Both the position numbers and the translations under genes were made by a program. From Glossina fuscipes (taxonomy: Eukaryota; Arthropoda; Insecta; Diptera; Glossinidae): a stretch of DNA of 64,000 bases. Location of the stretch: NCBI RefSeq assembly GCF_014805625.2, contig NW_023998433.1, positions 1,853,457 to 1,917,456 on the forward strand, given 5' to 3'. This document shows positions 1 to 11,150 of this stretch, piece by piece (positions within the stretch are counted from its first letter, which is position 1; each line of letters starts with the position of its first letter). A model generated the notes under the pieces. It searched no databases, was not told the DNA's origin, and saw nothing but the letters and a program-made list of their open reading frames with translations.

Positions 1-1241
1 TCAATAACTCTCACCCGAAATTTATATGAAGGTGCTTCAAGATACTATTTGGCTAAAGTAGAAAGAAGGTTTTGCTGTCGAAAGCTTATTTTTGTGTTTA
101 GAAAAACGTAGTTGCTTTCAGTTTACGTTTAACTGCGTTACGTTGTGCTCTAACCAATTTGACCCATTTGTAATACCCTCCTGCATACAAAGACTTCCAT
201 TCTTTCAACCAAATTTGAAATCGATATTTTAATTTTTGCGACGATCGCGAAGGCATGACTTAATCATATCAGAATTTCAGACTGACCAAAAGTATATATA
301 CTTTGTAGGGTGCCTGAAGCATCCTTTTGGGTGTTGCAAACACTATGGAAAAAGAGTATACCTGCCGTTCCTTAATGGTGGTAAGAACATTGTAGTCTTA
401 GAAGCCCGACATTAGATATCGTATCGTACTCCGTGCAGAACAATTCTTCATTCATGTTTCCATTTTTTTATGATAGTCCTTATGTGGAAGAGGACCCAAA
501 AATTGACTTAATCTAAATTTAGCTAAATTAATCTTCTTGTCAAAGCTCTCATTATTATTTGTCACAAAGTACTACAAATTAGACGGTTGCCATACACAAA
601 ACTTACTTTTCAAAAACACCCTTGTTTCGGAGTGGTGCTCGGAAAATAGACCAATTTCTACCACAAAATGTAGAAGAAAAATCTATTGTCATACATACAT
701 TGTCATGAGAACCCTTACCCGGAGTCGGGTACAAGAAATAGATGCCCATAAACTAATTTTGGTAGAGTTGATTTTTTGGTGACCGACAACACCTATGGAC
801 CAGTTTTCACTGTAAAATTTTAAAAATTGAATCGTTTTGCTTTATTAAGGTTTGTTTTGCTTAAGGTCAGTTATTTATGAGGAGGTTCAACACAACATCA
901 TGCGGAAAAATTATTACTCAGCGACATTAATCGAGAAATTTTGAAAGTTGTATGTTTTGTTTGCTTGTTTTCAATTCAAAATCGATCGAGTCGATTGAAT
1001 CGTTCGTGTTCATGAGCTGCGCCAAATTTCTTCTCGCGTCTGAAAGTGTCAAGAAAACAATTGGAAATCAGTTTTCCGCGTCGATGTCGGTTCTCCTAAA
1101 GCATCAGTGTTCTTTCGCTACCTTTCCCCCTCGTCTCATTATCAACATCCTGTGTGTAGTAAGATACTCTAGCCTTTTGCCTTATGTGTTATGTTGTCTT
1201 TTATTAAAAGCCGATGCAGTATCGGTGACAAGCGAATGCGT
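1..1241. other. Non-coding stretch with an old repeat copy
   Basis: I see no convincing gene here. About 130-365 is a diverged copy of a dispersed repeat found many times in this window (see the entries at 37304, 56810 and 59023). It has the same order of motifs: 'accaattt', a block like 'cttccattctttc', then 'agtatatatactttgtaggg' and a 'gtata' end. The stretch from about 950 is less AT-rich than its surroundings and stays open on the plus strand to 1293. I read that as a shadow of the minus-strand candidate at 1242-1606 rather than as a gene. Confidence 0.5.
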
Positions 1242-1606
1242 TCAGAGTGACTTAACAGAGGCCTTAGCAAAATACCGAGGTGGGGTCAAATAAATCTGTA
1301 ACACTACCAAACACCGATGACCCTCACTGCGCAGACTAATACGGGAGAGCGATGAACATCTCTTTCTCTTTGATGGTATCGATGCAGAAAAATCAGCTCT
1401 GCTTGAAGCTCTTATCACCGAATATACAAACTGTCGCTGCCTACGCCAACTGCACCGATTATTTCCAATGAAAATGAAAATATAGTCCACGAGCAGAAAT
1501 TGACAAGTCTTACCTGACGACTCTCGCCCGTGTACAACGGAAGATTTAGATGCTCATGGCTAACGGGAGGGTGACTAATAGTCTTAACCCGCTTCACTGT
1601 CGACAT
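1242..1606 (-). CDS. Unrecognised small two-exon gene candidate
   Basis: I do not recognise the product. On the minus strand an ATG at 1606 opens 31 codons that end exactly at CAG|GTAAGA, a near-perfect splice donor (exon 1514-1606). A 77-nt intron, typical of flies in size, ends in an acceptor reading GGCAG. The next exon (1436 down to a stop at 1242) stays in frame, giving about 95 residues. The protein would be basic and rich in Ser, Arg and Lys, with SKRKR in the second exon and no membrane segment. Base composition is less AT-rich than the flanks, which supports coding. Further exons, or a longer gene of which this is one part, are possible. The ATG context is only moderate. It could also be a relic. 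Confidence 0.38.
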
Positions 1607-2583
1607 AATGTCGTCTATATCGTGTTATGTATATTTGCATAGCATGGCAAATATTTTGCTAAGATGAAAAATTTCTATCCACTAATCATGTCCTTTATTA
1701 GGGCTAATTGATCATCTCAGCTTACTCACCTATTTTTATTGTTTATGGCAGATTGTAAGTTATCGTTTTTTTTTATATACATTTTTTTCCATATTTCGTT
1801 TATACATGTATGTGACTTTTTGCAGATAAATGACACTCCTTCTATTACATAAGTTTCACATGATATAAACATTTGTAAATTTTATACTAAATTTCAGATT
1901 AGACCATCAGTTAAAAGAATACTTCAAGCAAATAAAAGAACCAAGATTTCCAATGTCTTATCACGGGTTTTGCGTTTGTGGGCGTGACGATAGCACACGA
2001 TATAAATATGTGTCAAGAGGCGAACAGAATTAAATTGATGAAAATCTCATATATCTCAGATTTAGTCCTACTGGTTGTGCATCTTAGGTCATCGTCTGGA
2101 ATTTTTAATTTCGATCTTGTAGACTTTTAGAACTGCTTCTCTGATCCCCTACTATAAAAACATTTCTTTTGTCGCATTTAACACAATTGTCCTCTTACCT
2201 TTTACCAGAGTGGATAATAGTTGCGAAGATGTTTGGTTTGTCTCTATGTGGTTATATTTTGGAGAATATCGTGTTGGTATGAAGAGGAAAAAAGCATAAT
2301 CACTAAATAACCTAGTAATAAACGGTAAAAAAAATTATGCTGTAAGCATAATTGAGGCTGATTTACCGTTCTCATTATCGAGCTATCGTACGATGCGAAA
2401 AACAAAAACAATAGGATCGCTGATAGGATAGGCTGAAGATACTCGATTACTTTCGTATTAAATTTGGCTTTTCGCTCGTGCAACGGACTATTTATTATAT
2501 CATCGCTATGCAAAGAGGACGAAAAAAAGTAAATAAACAAACTAAGTATAAAATTTGAAAAAGATGCTAGTGGAAGAATATTA

Positions 2584-2712
2584 TACCAGATAAATAAATT
2601 TCAAGTCTTAAAGCGGAAAAATCTATGACTATCGGCTTTATTGAAAAAATCTACCGCACCTCAGATCCGCGACCATGGAGTTCTTAGTCTTAGATCCTTT
2701 GTTTACTCTGCT
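2584..2712 (-). repeat. tRNA-derived SINE, copy 1 (degenerate)
   Basis: This aligns by eye with the copies at 28691-28847 and 54973-55113. Shared blocks in plus-strand order are 'ccaga.aaataaatt', 'ctatcggcttta', 'aatctaccgcac', a block matching the RNA polymerase III B box reverse complement ('cagatccgcgaccat' here), and a 'ttagtcttagatcc' end. The B box is damaged. Orientation is taken from the better preserved copy at 28.7 kb. Confidence 0.6.
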
Positions 2713-5087
2713 CTACTTTAATAAGTTGATGATATCACTATTTATTTAAATTTTCGAGTTCTTTTTTCTTAATAGTTAATTTTTATAACATCTACAAGTA
2801 TGAAGCGGCACCCTTTGTCCGTTTGGTGCGTTTCCTTATCCATTTTATGTTTTTCTTCCGATAGTCCCAACGACTGTCACTCATCTGCTTTTTAAACCCC
2901 TTCCTGAGGCTGTGTTGGTCGAATAGGTGAAGAAGATTCTAATTCCAAAGTACTTACTTAGTCGTTACCACACATTTCTTCCTTATTCCCTATTCATTTA
3001 TCTCTTCTAATTTTATGGTACCAATAGGTAAGTAAAAGCATCGAAAATAATTATTTGATTTTATTTTGCAAAGCAAACACTCATACACTATCTACCGGCC
3101 TCTGATCTACATCTTAAAAAAAAAAAATCGCAAACTTTGATTAGCTTAGTTTAATTTTATGCGAAATATGACATGGATTCCTAACTATAATTTTAATGGA
3201 GTAACAGTAGGAGAACTATTAACGCATCTTGTTGTACTAGCAAAACTTCGTTTTTTGAAATTATATAGCTCATCTCTTAAACAAAAAGCAAAACTTTAAA
3301 CTGCTTCTCTGGCTTGCTTGATAATAAAGAAGCTATGGGTATAGCTTTGAATAAGATGCTTCTAACGCCCTCTTTGGAATTCCTTTATATGTTTAGATAT
3401 GCAATCCATGCATTATTTATTATCAAGTGCAAATAATGATAAATATCTATTAAATAGTAGAATTAAAATTTGAATTTTTAGAGGAGAGAACCATCTTTTG
3501 CTTTTTCTTTTTCTTTTTTTGTTTTTTTTTTTTTTTTTTATTAATATATTTTAAAAGTTGAACAAAGAAATTCATCTCATGTAAACACTTTATCTACAAA
3601 TTATGTATAAATAATGTTCTTTTGATATTCTAATTTGTAACATCTTAATGAATGCAGTAGAACGGGACTATTACTTGCCTTGCGCACAAATGTCTTTTTC
3701 CTTTCTTTAACGTTTTTACTATTACAAATTTTATATTTTTGATACAAAAATTTCGAAAAAAAACAAGGTATATGATTCATTTTACGGTAAAGAGGGTATC
3801 AAGTTTTAAATGCCAATAGTTAATCCTTTTTGTTGATTCGAGCTTCTTTTGTGATATAATTATAAAAAAAGACAAGATGTTAAAAGCACACCCTTTTGAA
3901 AGAAGTAACATTAAGGATCTTAAGGAGAATGTCGCGAGATGCCTTTGTTTTTTGTATAAAAATTGCTGTTATAAAGATGCTAGCAGATATGGACAATTAG
4001 TCCTTTTTTTTTTTTGTTTAAAATAAAATGATAATAAGAATAAATAAATGAGACTGTGATTGATAAAGATGTTGGCTTGCCTTGTTGGTTATAGGGAAGG
4101 AGAAGAAGAAATTTTTTTTTGTTGTATTTGTATCACCACTAAATTTACTTTTTATTGATGGTTTAAGCGTTGCTCTCGGTAGTGGTGTTTTGGAACTCCT
4201 GGCCAACATCCTGGCGTGGAAACGAAATTGTGGCAAACATAAAAAAATAAGGAGGAATAAGGATTTTACTTTTTCTTTTTGTATCTTGAAACTTAATTAT
4301 ATGAAATGTGTGGGAGATTATTTTATTAATTAGTAGGTTATGTGTAAACTATTTTTACGTATACTCTCGTCTGTGCTTCGATTATTATACCCACCACGGC
4401 AAGCGCATATATAAACTTGCCAAATTCGCATAACATATGATACAACGTATCGAGGACTCTTTCTAGTACATAAATCTCGATCAAAACATTCGACTAAAAT
4501 CTTTAAATCAAAATTGAAATTAAAATTATTCGAAACATCTAAGACCAAGCAAGCAATTGGCAAAAATTTGAAAATTTTCTATTTATTCCTCATCACTTGC
4601 CATACAATGTTCTTTGAACATTCTTTTCTACTCTCTTCTATTATTCTTTAGACATAACATTGGGTATGAAGTATAAATGTGGACGAAAAATATTTCCTCA
4701 GACGATAAAAAAGTGAATGACTGTTACAATGCGGTTCAATATTTTTGATAAAATAAGTGGTTCTAAATATTTATGCCAAAAGACAACAAAGTCAAGCAAG
4801 CGAGTGGTGGATACTAAATATAATTCAGCCTACGCCGAATATCCTTTCTCTTTTGTTTCTCATTTTCTTTTATAAACCTTTTAATTAGTAGTGATAAAAT
4901 CGAGATTAATACTTTTTGTTAGAGTTTTAAATTTTTAATGAATTTTATTTTTTCAAGATGAACATGATTGTTGTAGTTGTTAGTTAAGCAAATTAACATG
5001 AAAATGCGTACGTTGTTTAATGCAGTCAAATTACAATTATTACGAATGATGTTAATATAAATATGGATAAATGTGTGTTTTTAACGC

Positions 5088-5089
<2 letters not shown>

Positions 5090-5120
<31 letters not shown>

Positions 5121-5134
5121 TTTTTTTTTTTTTT
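5090..5134. repeat. 45-bp poly-T tract downstream of yps
   Basis: This is an uninterrupted T run apart from one A at 5119, lying about 140 nt beyond the ypsilon schachtel stop. In the yps transcript it would be an encoded A-tract inside the 3' UTR, if the mRNA extends that far. Confidence 0.9.
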
Positions 5135-5272
5135 ACAATGATAATGAACCAACAATTTTATGAAGCCTGGTTCTATAAGGCTTTTCATTTATAAAATAAG
5201 ATTCTGTATTTGACTGCTTTGCTGAATTAGATGAGGGAGCTGATTGACTGACTATTTGATTGATTGGCTGAT

Positions 5273-6925
5273 TTAGTTTACCTGTTGATGTTGTTGGTTG
5301 TTTGGTTGTCCTCCATTGTTAGGTTTTCTGTTTCGTCGTGGACGACGAGAGTTATTACGAGGAGGACCTTGCCCACCGTTGCCTAAGAGAAATGATTCAC
5401 TGTTGAAGAAAGTAATACGATAGGAGATTCGTTTATGTAGATATTGGCTTACCATCATTGTTACGCGGACCACGTCCACCACGATTGTTGAAATTACGAC
5501 GGAAAAAACGTCGTTGTGATCCACCGCGTCGCATTGGCTGTCCTTGACCATCACCACCCCGATGCATGGAGTCAGCGTTCTGATCGGGGCCACCATCACC
5601 ACTTGACATACCTCCATCACCACCGACAGGACGTCTTGGCTGATTGCGGGGGTAGTAGTTTCTAAAGCGTCGGCCGCGACCACGGCCACCGCCACGTCTA
5701 AAGTTGCGTTGTTGCCTTTGCGGCTGTTGTTGTTGTTGCCCGACATCGTGACCTTGATCATCGTTTTGAATTTGTCCATGACCATCCTGAGGTTGTTGCT
5801 GCAGTTGATTGCCGCCGCCAGGTTGCTGCCGTTTGCGACGATTTTTCTTAGCCCATGGGCGATAGCTGCGACGCTTGTCGGCAGCAAATTGACTACCGCG
5901 TACCGGTTCTCCAGAAGGTCCGGTGACATTAGCAGCCTCATTGCCTTTCTCGCCGATGACTACATCAAATTCGACGACTTCACCGTCACCAACAGAACGT
6001 ACAGCCTTCTTAGGATTATTCCTGACAATGGCGCTCTGATGGACGAATACATCTTCCTTGGTGTCGTCACGATTAATGAAACCATAACCGCTTTTAACAT
6101 TGAACCATTTAACGGTACCGGTTACCTTCGTAGCTACAAAAAGAGTTCAAGAACAATAAAAAAATAAAAGGGAAATGGCAAGTGATAAGAAAGAAAATAA
6201 TGTCTAATAATAGATAAAAATCAAGAAATATATATTATTAATCATTGCATAGTGGAAGATGAGTTAAAATACAAATTAAATTTGTTCAGAAATTGCGCAT
6301 TTACTGTACGACGCTGCTTTAACTTGCTATAAAATATTTAAAATACAATTGACTCATGAATACTTGAAATGCAAGAATACATACAATGTTTGCTGTAATA
6401 AAAGTTGGGGGGAAATTTTATTGCAAATATGCAAACTCACACCGTGTTTTGTAGTTGCTCGTGCAAGCATATGTCTTTGCGTGCGTTTATGTTGATATTT
6501 TGAGGTCGAGACACCGGTCTCACTTTTTTCTGACTTTGTCTACAACGTATTCTATTGTTTTTGATGTTCACGATACATCATATATGAAATATACCCCAAG
6601 TTTTTATATGTAGTAGGTGATGACCAATTATTTTTTTTATTTCACAAAATGGCGGTGCACAATTATTTTAGGGCCTTTCATTTTTATCTATCTTAAACGG
6701 CTACCCCCAAAAAGGAATTGTTACTGCATATTTATTGCATACGTTCATGTAATTATCAATCAAACAAAACGCGAAAACGCGCATCACATTAACCTAAAAT
6801 ATGCACTATTTTTTGTACTTACCAATTACTTCCTTGACAGGCGGTGGCTGCTTTACGGGAACAGTATCGCCTTGAGGGGAGTCTTGCGATTGTTGTTGCT
6901 GCTCCTGGAGCTTCGAGTCTTCCAT
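5273..6925 (-). CDS. yps: Ypsilon schachtel, Y-box cold-shock RNA-binding protein
   Basis: Y-box proteins bind single-stranded RNA and package and regulate translation of mRNPs. In Drosophila, Yps acts with Exuperantia in oskar mRNA particles in the germline. Three coding exons are read: 6823-6925, 5453-6133 and 5273-5382, giving 297 residues. The introns have GTAAGT and GTAAGC donors and TAG acceptors. Exon 1 encodes a Gln-rich leader; the ATG at 6925 is the first in-frame one. The cold-shock domain begins at about residue 33 with [20 protein letters not shown], followed by the RNP1 core (GYGFI) and RNP2 (DVFVHQ). After the domain come a basic KKNRRKRQ patch, Gln runs and an Arg/Gly-rich tail ([22 protein letters not shown]), the usual alternating Y-box C-terminus. 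The final exon encodes a short basic Asn/Gln-rich end. It is divergent from SREBP, about 4.2 kb away. No other family fits. Confidence 0.96.
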
Positions 6926-9900
6926 TTTCTTTATTAATCCTTCAATTTAGAAAGCTGAGGAGAATTTTTCTACAAACTTTCTTTGGCCTTTTCTGCTTTA
7001 AGTATTACGTTTATCACGCTTTACCAGATTGAAGGGTATTTTCACCGATTTCGTTGTGAGCTTTACAAAATGTCTATTGATGTTGTCTGATGTTTTTGGG
7101 ACTCTTTCAATTACTCCGTTCTTGTTCTTGAGTGATGGATGGTAAGAAAATCACTCCCAAATCCTTTTTTTCCGCTATGCTGATGTTTCTTTTCCAGATC
7201 TTACTCGAATGACGTAAAAATCATGGCCTGCTAAACATGATAAATTTCGGTCACTTTGGTACTATAATTAACGCTAGAGCAAGTGAATACAATATGCATG
7301 CTGTGAATACCTATCCTTGTTTACAAATAAAATGGCTACTTCCGTTATAGTCAAGAAAAATATGCTTGCCATACATTTATAGTTATCATGTGCTTAATTG
7401 CAACCATTTTCAGGTTATCGTAAGCCATTAAAATCGTAAATCAAAATATTTTTCCGTCTACCTGTCTTATTATTACAATTCGACGACGGAAATGGAAATC
7501 AATCTACAGAAAGGGACTTTTAAATTCGTTAAAAATGCAGAAAAACTTAATTCGACTCTTAAAATGTGACAGTCTTAGGCACTGATTATGTATCTTTTAG
7601 TTAACTAGCTCTCATTTGCACAGCGTACATTGAAAGCTATTCAGTTAAGTGCTATGTATGGCTTTCGTCATTCGAAATAAATTTCGAATAAATAGTGGGA
7701 AAATAAAGGGTAAACTTGGCGTTTGTTTGTTTACGATGATACAATCAATAAGAAAATCACACAAACATAGTTCAAAAGAAAATTGTGTAAAATTTCTAAT
7801 ACAGTGAAATGATTTCATTTACTTCATGTAATTTTATGTATTAGTTTCTTAGAAAAATTTTGAATTATGGACTTCAGCACTGAATATATATATATATCAT
7901 TTTATCTTTATTTCATATAATACATTAATACATTAACATATGAATTTACCTATAAAGAATGTGTAATATTTTGAAATGAATTGCAAATCAATCCTATATT
8001 TATATTATATAAATATAAGCCAATTTTTTAATTTTCACAGAATATCTGAAAACGGATTTATTTTTTATATTTTTTATATCAATACATTTAATTCAACCTT
8101 TAAAATGGAAAAGTTATGCAGGTTCTTACTTCCGCACTTGTTCGCTCAATTGCCAGACCTCTAGCGAAACGTCGGCACTGTCGTTAAAATAAGATGCCTT
8201 AATCCAGGAAATCAAAAGTTTACTACCTGCGATAGCAGACTTTATCAACAAAATGTTATGTGTGGACGCGCAAAAATGGTACGTTCCCAAAAAATTCGTG
8301 TAAAGAATCGTGTAAAAAAGATATTGGCTAAATAAAAAAAAAAAAACGGGTTAATTCCAGATCTAAAAAAGCAATTTAAAAGTATAATAAATAATATTAA
8401 AGAATTTTTGTTAGAGTTCACTTAAGAATTTATTTGGTGCTCACAATTCATTAAATATAATATAAAAAGCGAATTATACTTTGAAAAACTAAACTAAATT
8501 GTGTAAAAAATATATTATATCTTTACTCTATGCATAGCTCGGGGAATCCCACTCATACTTGTATATAGTTGACATAATCTAATCGAATTGTGAAAAACAT
8601 AACACGAAGTTATAATGCACATTTGTTATGAAGCCAATTGCTTCAACAAATATTAAGATTATTTCAATAATCGTTTGTTGTACAACAGCAACATTTTTTG
8701 TTTGATGTAGTAAAATGGATTAGGTCTGTTGCCGATAAGATCAATATATGCGGGGGTGTGATGAGTGTTTATTATACAATGTTACCCACAATATACGATC
8801 ACGTATGGAAGGATTAACGATATACAATTGATTGCAAACTTTCGCAAATTAAAAGTATTAATTGGACAATTTTCTCAAAAACCAAAATAAAAATGAGTTC
8901 ATTTACCTACCTTTCACAAATTTAAAATTTTTGTTCTGGTTTAGCTGTTTGTAAGGAAACAATTTTATTTGAAATTTATTTTACTTTCAATTTACAGATT
9001 TCTTCTTTTATAAACGCAGCTCTGTACAACCAATACTTATGCAAACCGTAAGAAAGTTCGAGGCAAAACTCGAAAAAGAAATCTAGTTAACGCCATATAT
9101 AAGCAGTGCATTTAGTGAATTCAGCAGGAAATTTGGCATGCAAGCTGCAACGTTAGAAAGATTAAACCCATCTCTCAATGTCTTCCAAATCATATTATTT
9201 ACAAAAAAGAAATTATGTAGTTTTAATTATGTTAAAAGCTATGATAACTTCGTTTTTTAAAGAAATACTACTTTTTATCTTGACGATTTGCAATTTTTTA
9301 CACAACAGAAATGATACATTTAGGACTGAACAGCATGGTGTTTTTCATATTTACAGGATGATATTGCAAGTTTGCCGACTTTAACGAGTCTTTGTGGGAT
9401 TTGAACAATCATATGTTTTTGTAAGTGTATAAGCAAATAAAATAAAAAGCAGAAGAGAAATAGAGACAATTTATTATAAATTTAGAAGTTATTTATCTAA
9501 TTTAAGTTTATTTTTTACTGATTTAAGTTTTTATTATGTTATTCGATTTGAAATTTTGATTTATATTCAATCTTATATTGTAGGGTATACAAAAGGAGCA
9601 ACAGATACAATTAATTTTCAATTTAAAATACGTTTTTCAAATCAAAACTTATAAGCAATTCCTTCACTTAAAGTAACTGCAACAGTGAAGTCCATCGCTA
9701 TGTGCCTTCCTTTAAATTCAATTTTTTATTCTTTATCTCAATTATTGGAAATCTAATTTTCTTTTACATTAATTTTTCGTTGTTTACACTTATGGTGATT
9801 TGTTTAGTTTTTATTCTCAAACCATTTATTTTTGTTTATATTTAGATCGATATTATTTTTACTTACAAAATGATATGTTGACGCGTCTTCTCATTGTGTT

Positions 9901-11150
9901 TACCACTAGATATTTATTAATCCGAAAACCTTAATAACGCACCATTATGTGAAGGAAATCAACTCGTCAAAATCAAGCAAAGATTCCTAAATAAAGCATT
10001 AGAGATCAAAATCAAAAACAATTACATTGAGCCCTTTTTTCCTTTAAATATATAGAGGAAGGATACATGGTTTCTTCTTTTGAATGATTATCTAGCATTT
10101 AAAACATGATCCAAGTCCGTAAATGGAAATACGAAAAGCAACTTAAAAATTTGCTTTTGTTTGTGTTCTATGATCAGCTACTCGGATCTAGTCATGCCCA
10201 AAAAATACACGATCCCAACCGTAAAAATTCAATAAAAAAATCTTCCGCTGCAACTAATTAAATATACATATATATATATTAAAACATGTGAAGCTTAAAA
10301 TCTTTTTCAGTTTTTTTTAGGGTAATAATGTCCCCATACGAATTGATAACTTGCGAAAACTGGCAATACTTTTCACATAAAATATGAAGACCATGGTGAT
10401 AATATTGTGAGAAGTTTCTTTCGTAAAGCAAAAAGAAAAAAGAAAACTCATGCAATTGCGATTAATATTTTGTACATTTCGTTTAATTAGACATAAAATA
10501 CAATCTCAGTTCGAACAGAGTTTGAAGAGTCAAAAGTAACTGCATGCTAAAAATCAAAAGAATACACCGAAGCAAATGATTGCAAAAATGTGAAATTATA
10601 TAAATTGTTCTAAAAAATATGATACTAAATAAATCATAAATTAAAGTAAAAAGGTAATTGAGATATTGCATATTTTTGTGATAAGCAAGATGTTTTTAAA
10701 ATTACTAAAGCGAGGACATTTGAATTGCATTTTCGTAGTTTTAATACACTGCTTAGTTTTTAATTTGTCGTGACGTCACATCGTATGATCAAATAGCGAG
10801 CATTGATTGGTTGTTACTACACCAGCACTCTTTACAGCGCTTCGTTCCCTCAATCGTATACTTCGCATATCTATCTGTACATTTGTTACAATTGTTTATG
10901 TTTTGAATATTTCGTAGTTCGTAACATATGCATTTAGTATAAAGAAATTAATTTGTGATATAAATCGTAGTTTAAAGTGAGAACAGCGAGATTACTTCAT
11001 CTGCGTACTGAAAAAACATTGAAAAAAATTTGTTTAAATAAATAATTAAAATAAGTAATTATGCGCCTAAAATTTCTTTTGAATAGAAATATTAAACGAA
11101 TTTATTTTTGGTGACGAAGCGAATATATTTTGGTTAACATCAGGGGAATC
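6926..11150. other. Divergent intergenic region between yps and SREBP
   Basis: I find no further gene. The part just right of 6925 should be the yps 5' UTR and promoter. The part from about 10760 to 11150 should be the SREBP promoter and 5' UTR (see the CRE entry). The middle is AT-rich with no repeat or ORF I can support. Confidence 0.6.
10771..10810 (+). promoter_or_regulatory. CRE palindrome plus inverted CCAAT upstream of SREBP
   Basis: A perfect TGACGTCA (10771-10778), the CREB/ATF consensus, is followed by an inverted CCAAT (ATTGG, 10806-10810), about 340-380 nt before the SREBP start codon. Placement close to the likely transcription start suggests a proximal promoter. Use by the gene is inferred. 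Confidence 0.5.

Larger units (their letters stand above)
1607..5272. other. Intergenic; includes the yps 3' flank
   Basis: There is no convincing coding sequence. It holds a SINE copy (2584-2712), T-rich tracts (about 3495-3540 and 5090-5134) and a short 5' fragment of the dispersed TATACCC repeat in reverse orientation (about 4795-4845). The part nearest 5272 should include the ypsilon schachtel 3' UTR, because that gene is transcribed leftward. I cannot fix its poly(A) site among the many TTTATT sequences. Confidence 0.6.

Noticed and set aside
952..1293. 113-codon plus-strand ORF
   Set aside because: It starts with an alternative codon, has no recognisable family, and lies opposite the better supported spliced minus-strand candidate.
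5383..5941. Long minus-strand frame over yps
   Set aside because: It is a shifted frame of yps exon 2 running through the intron; only its last part (exon 3) is the true frame.
5709..6167. 152-codon plus-strand ORF
   Set aside because: It is the antisense shadow of the yps cold-shock exon.
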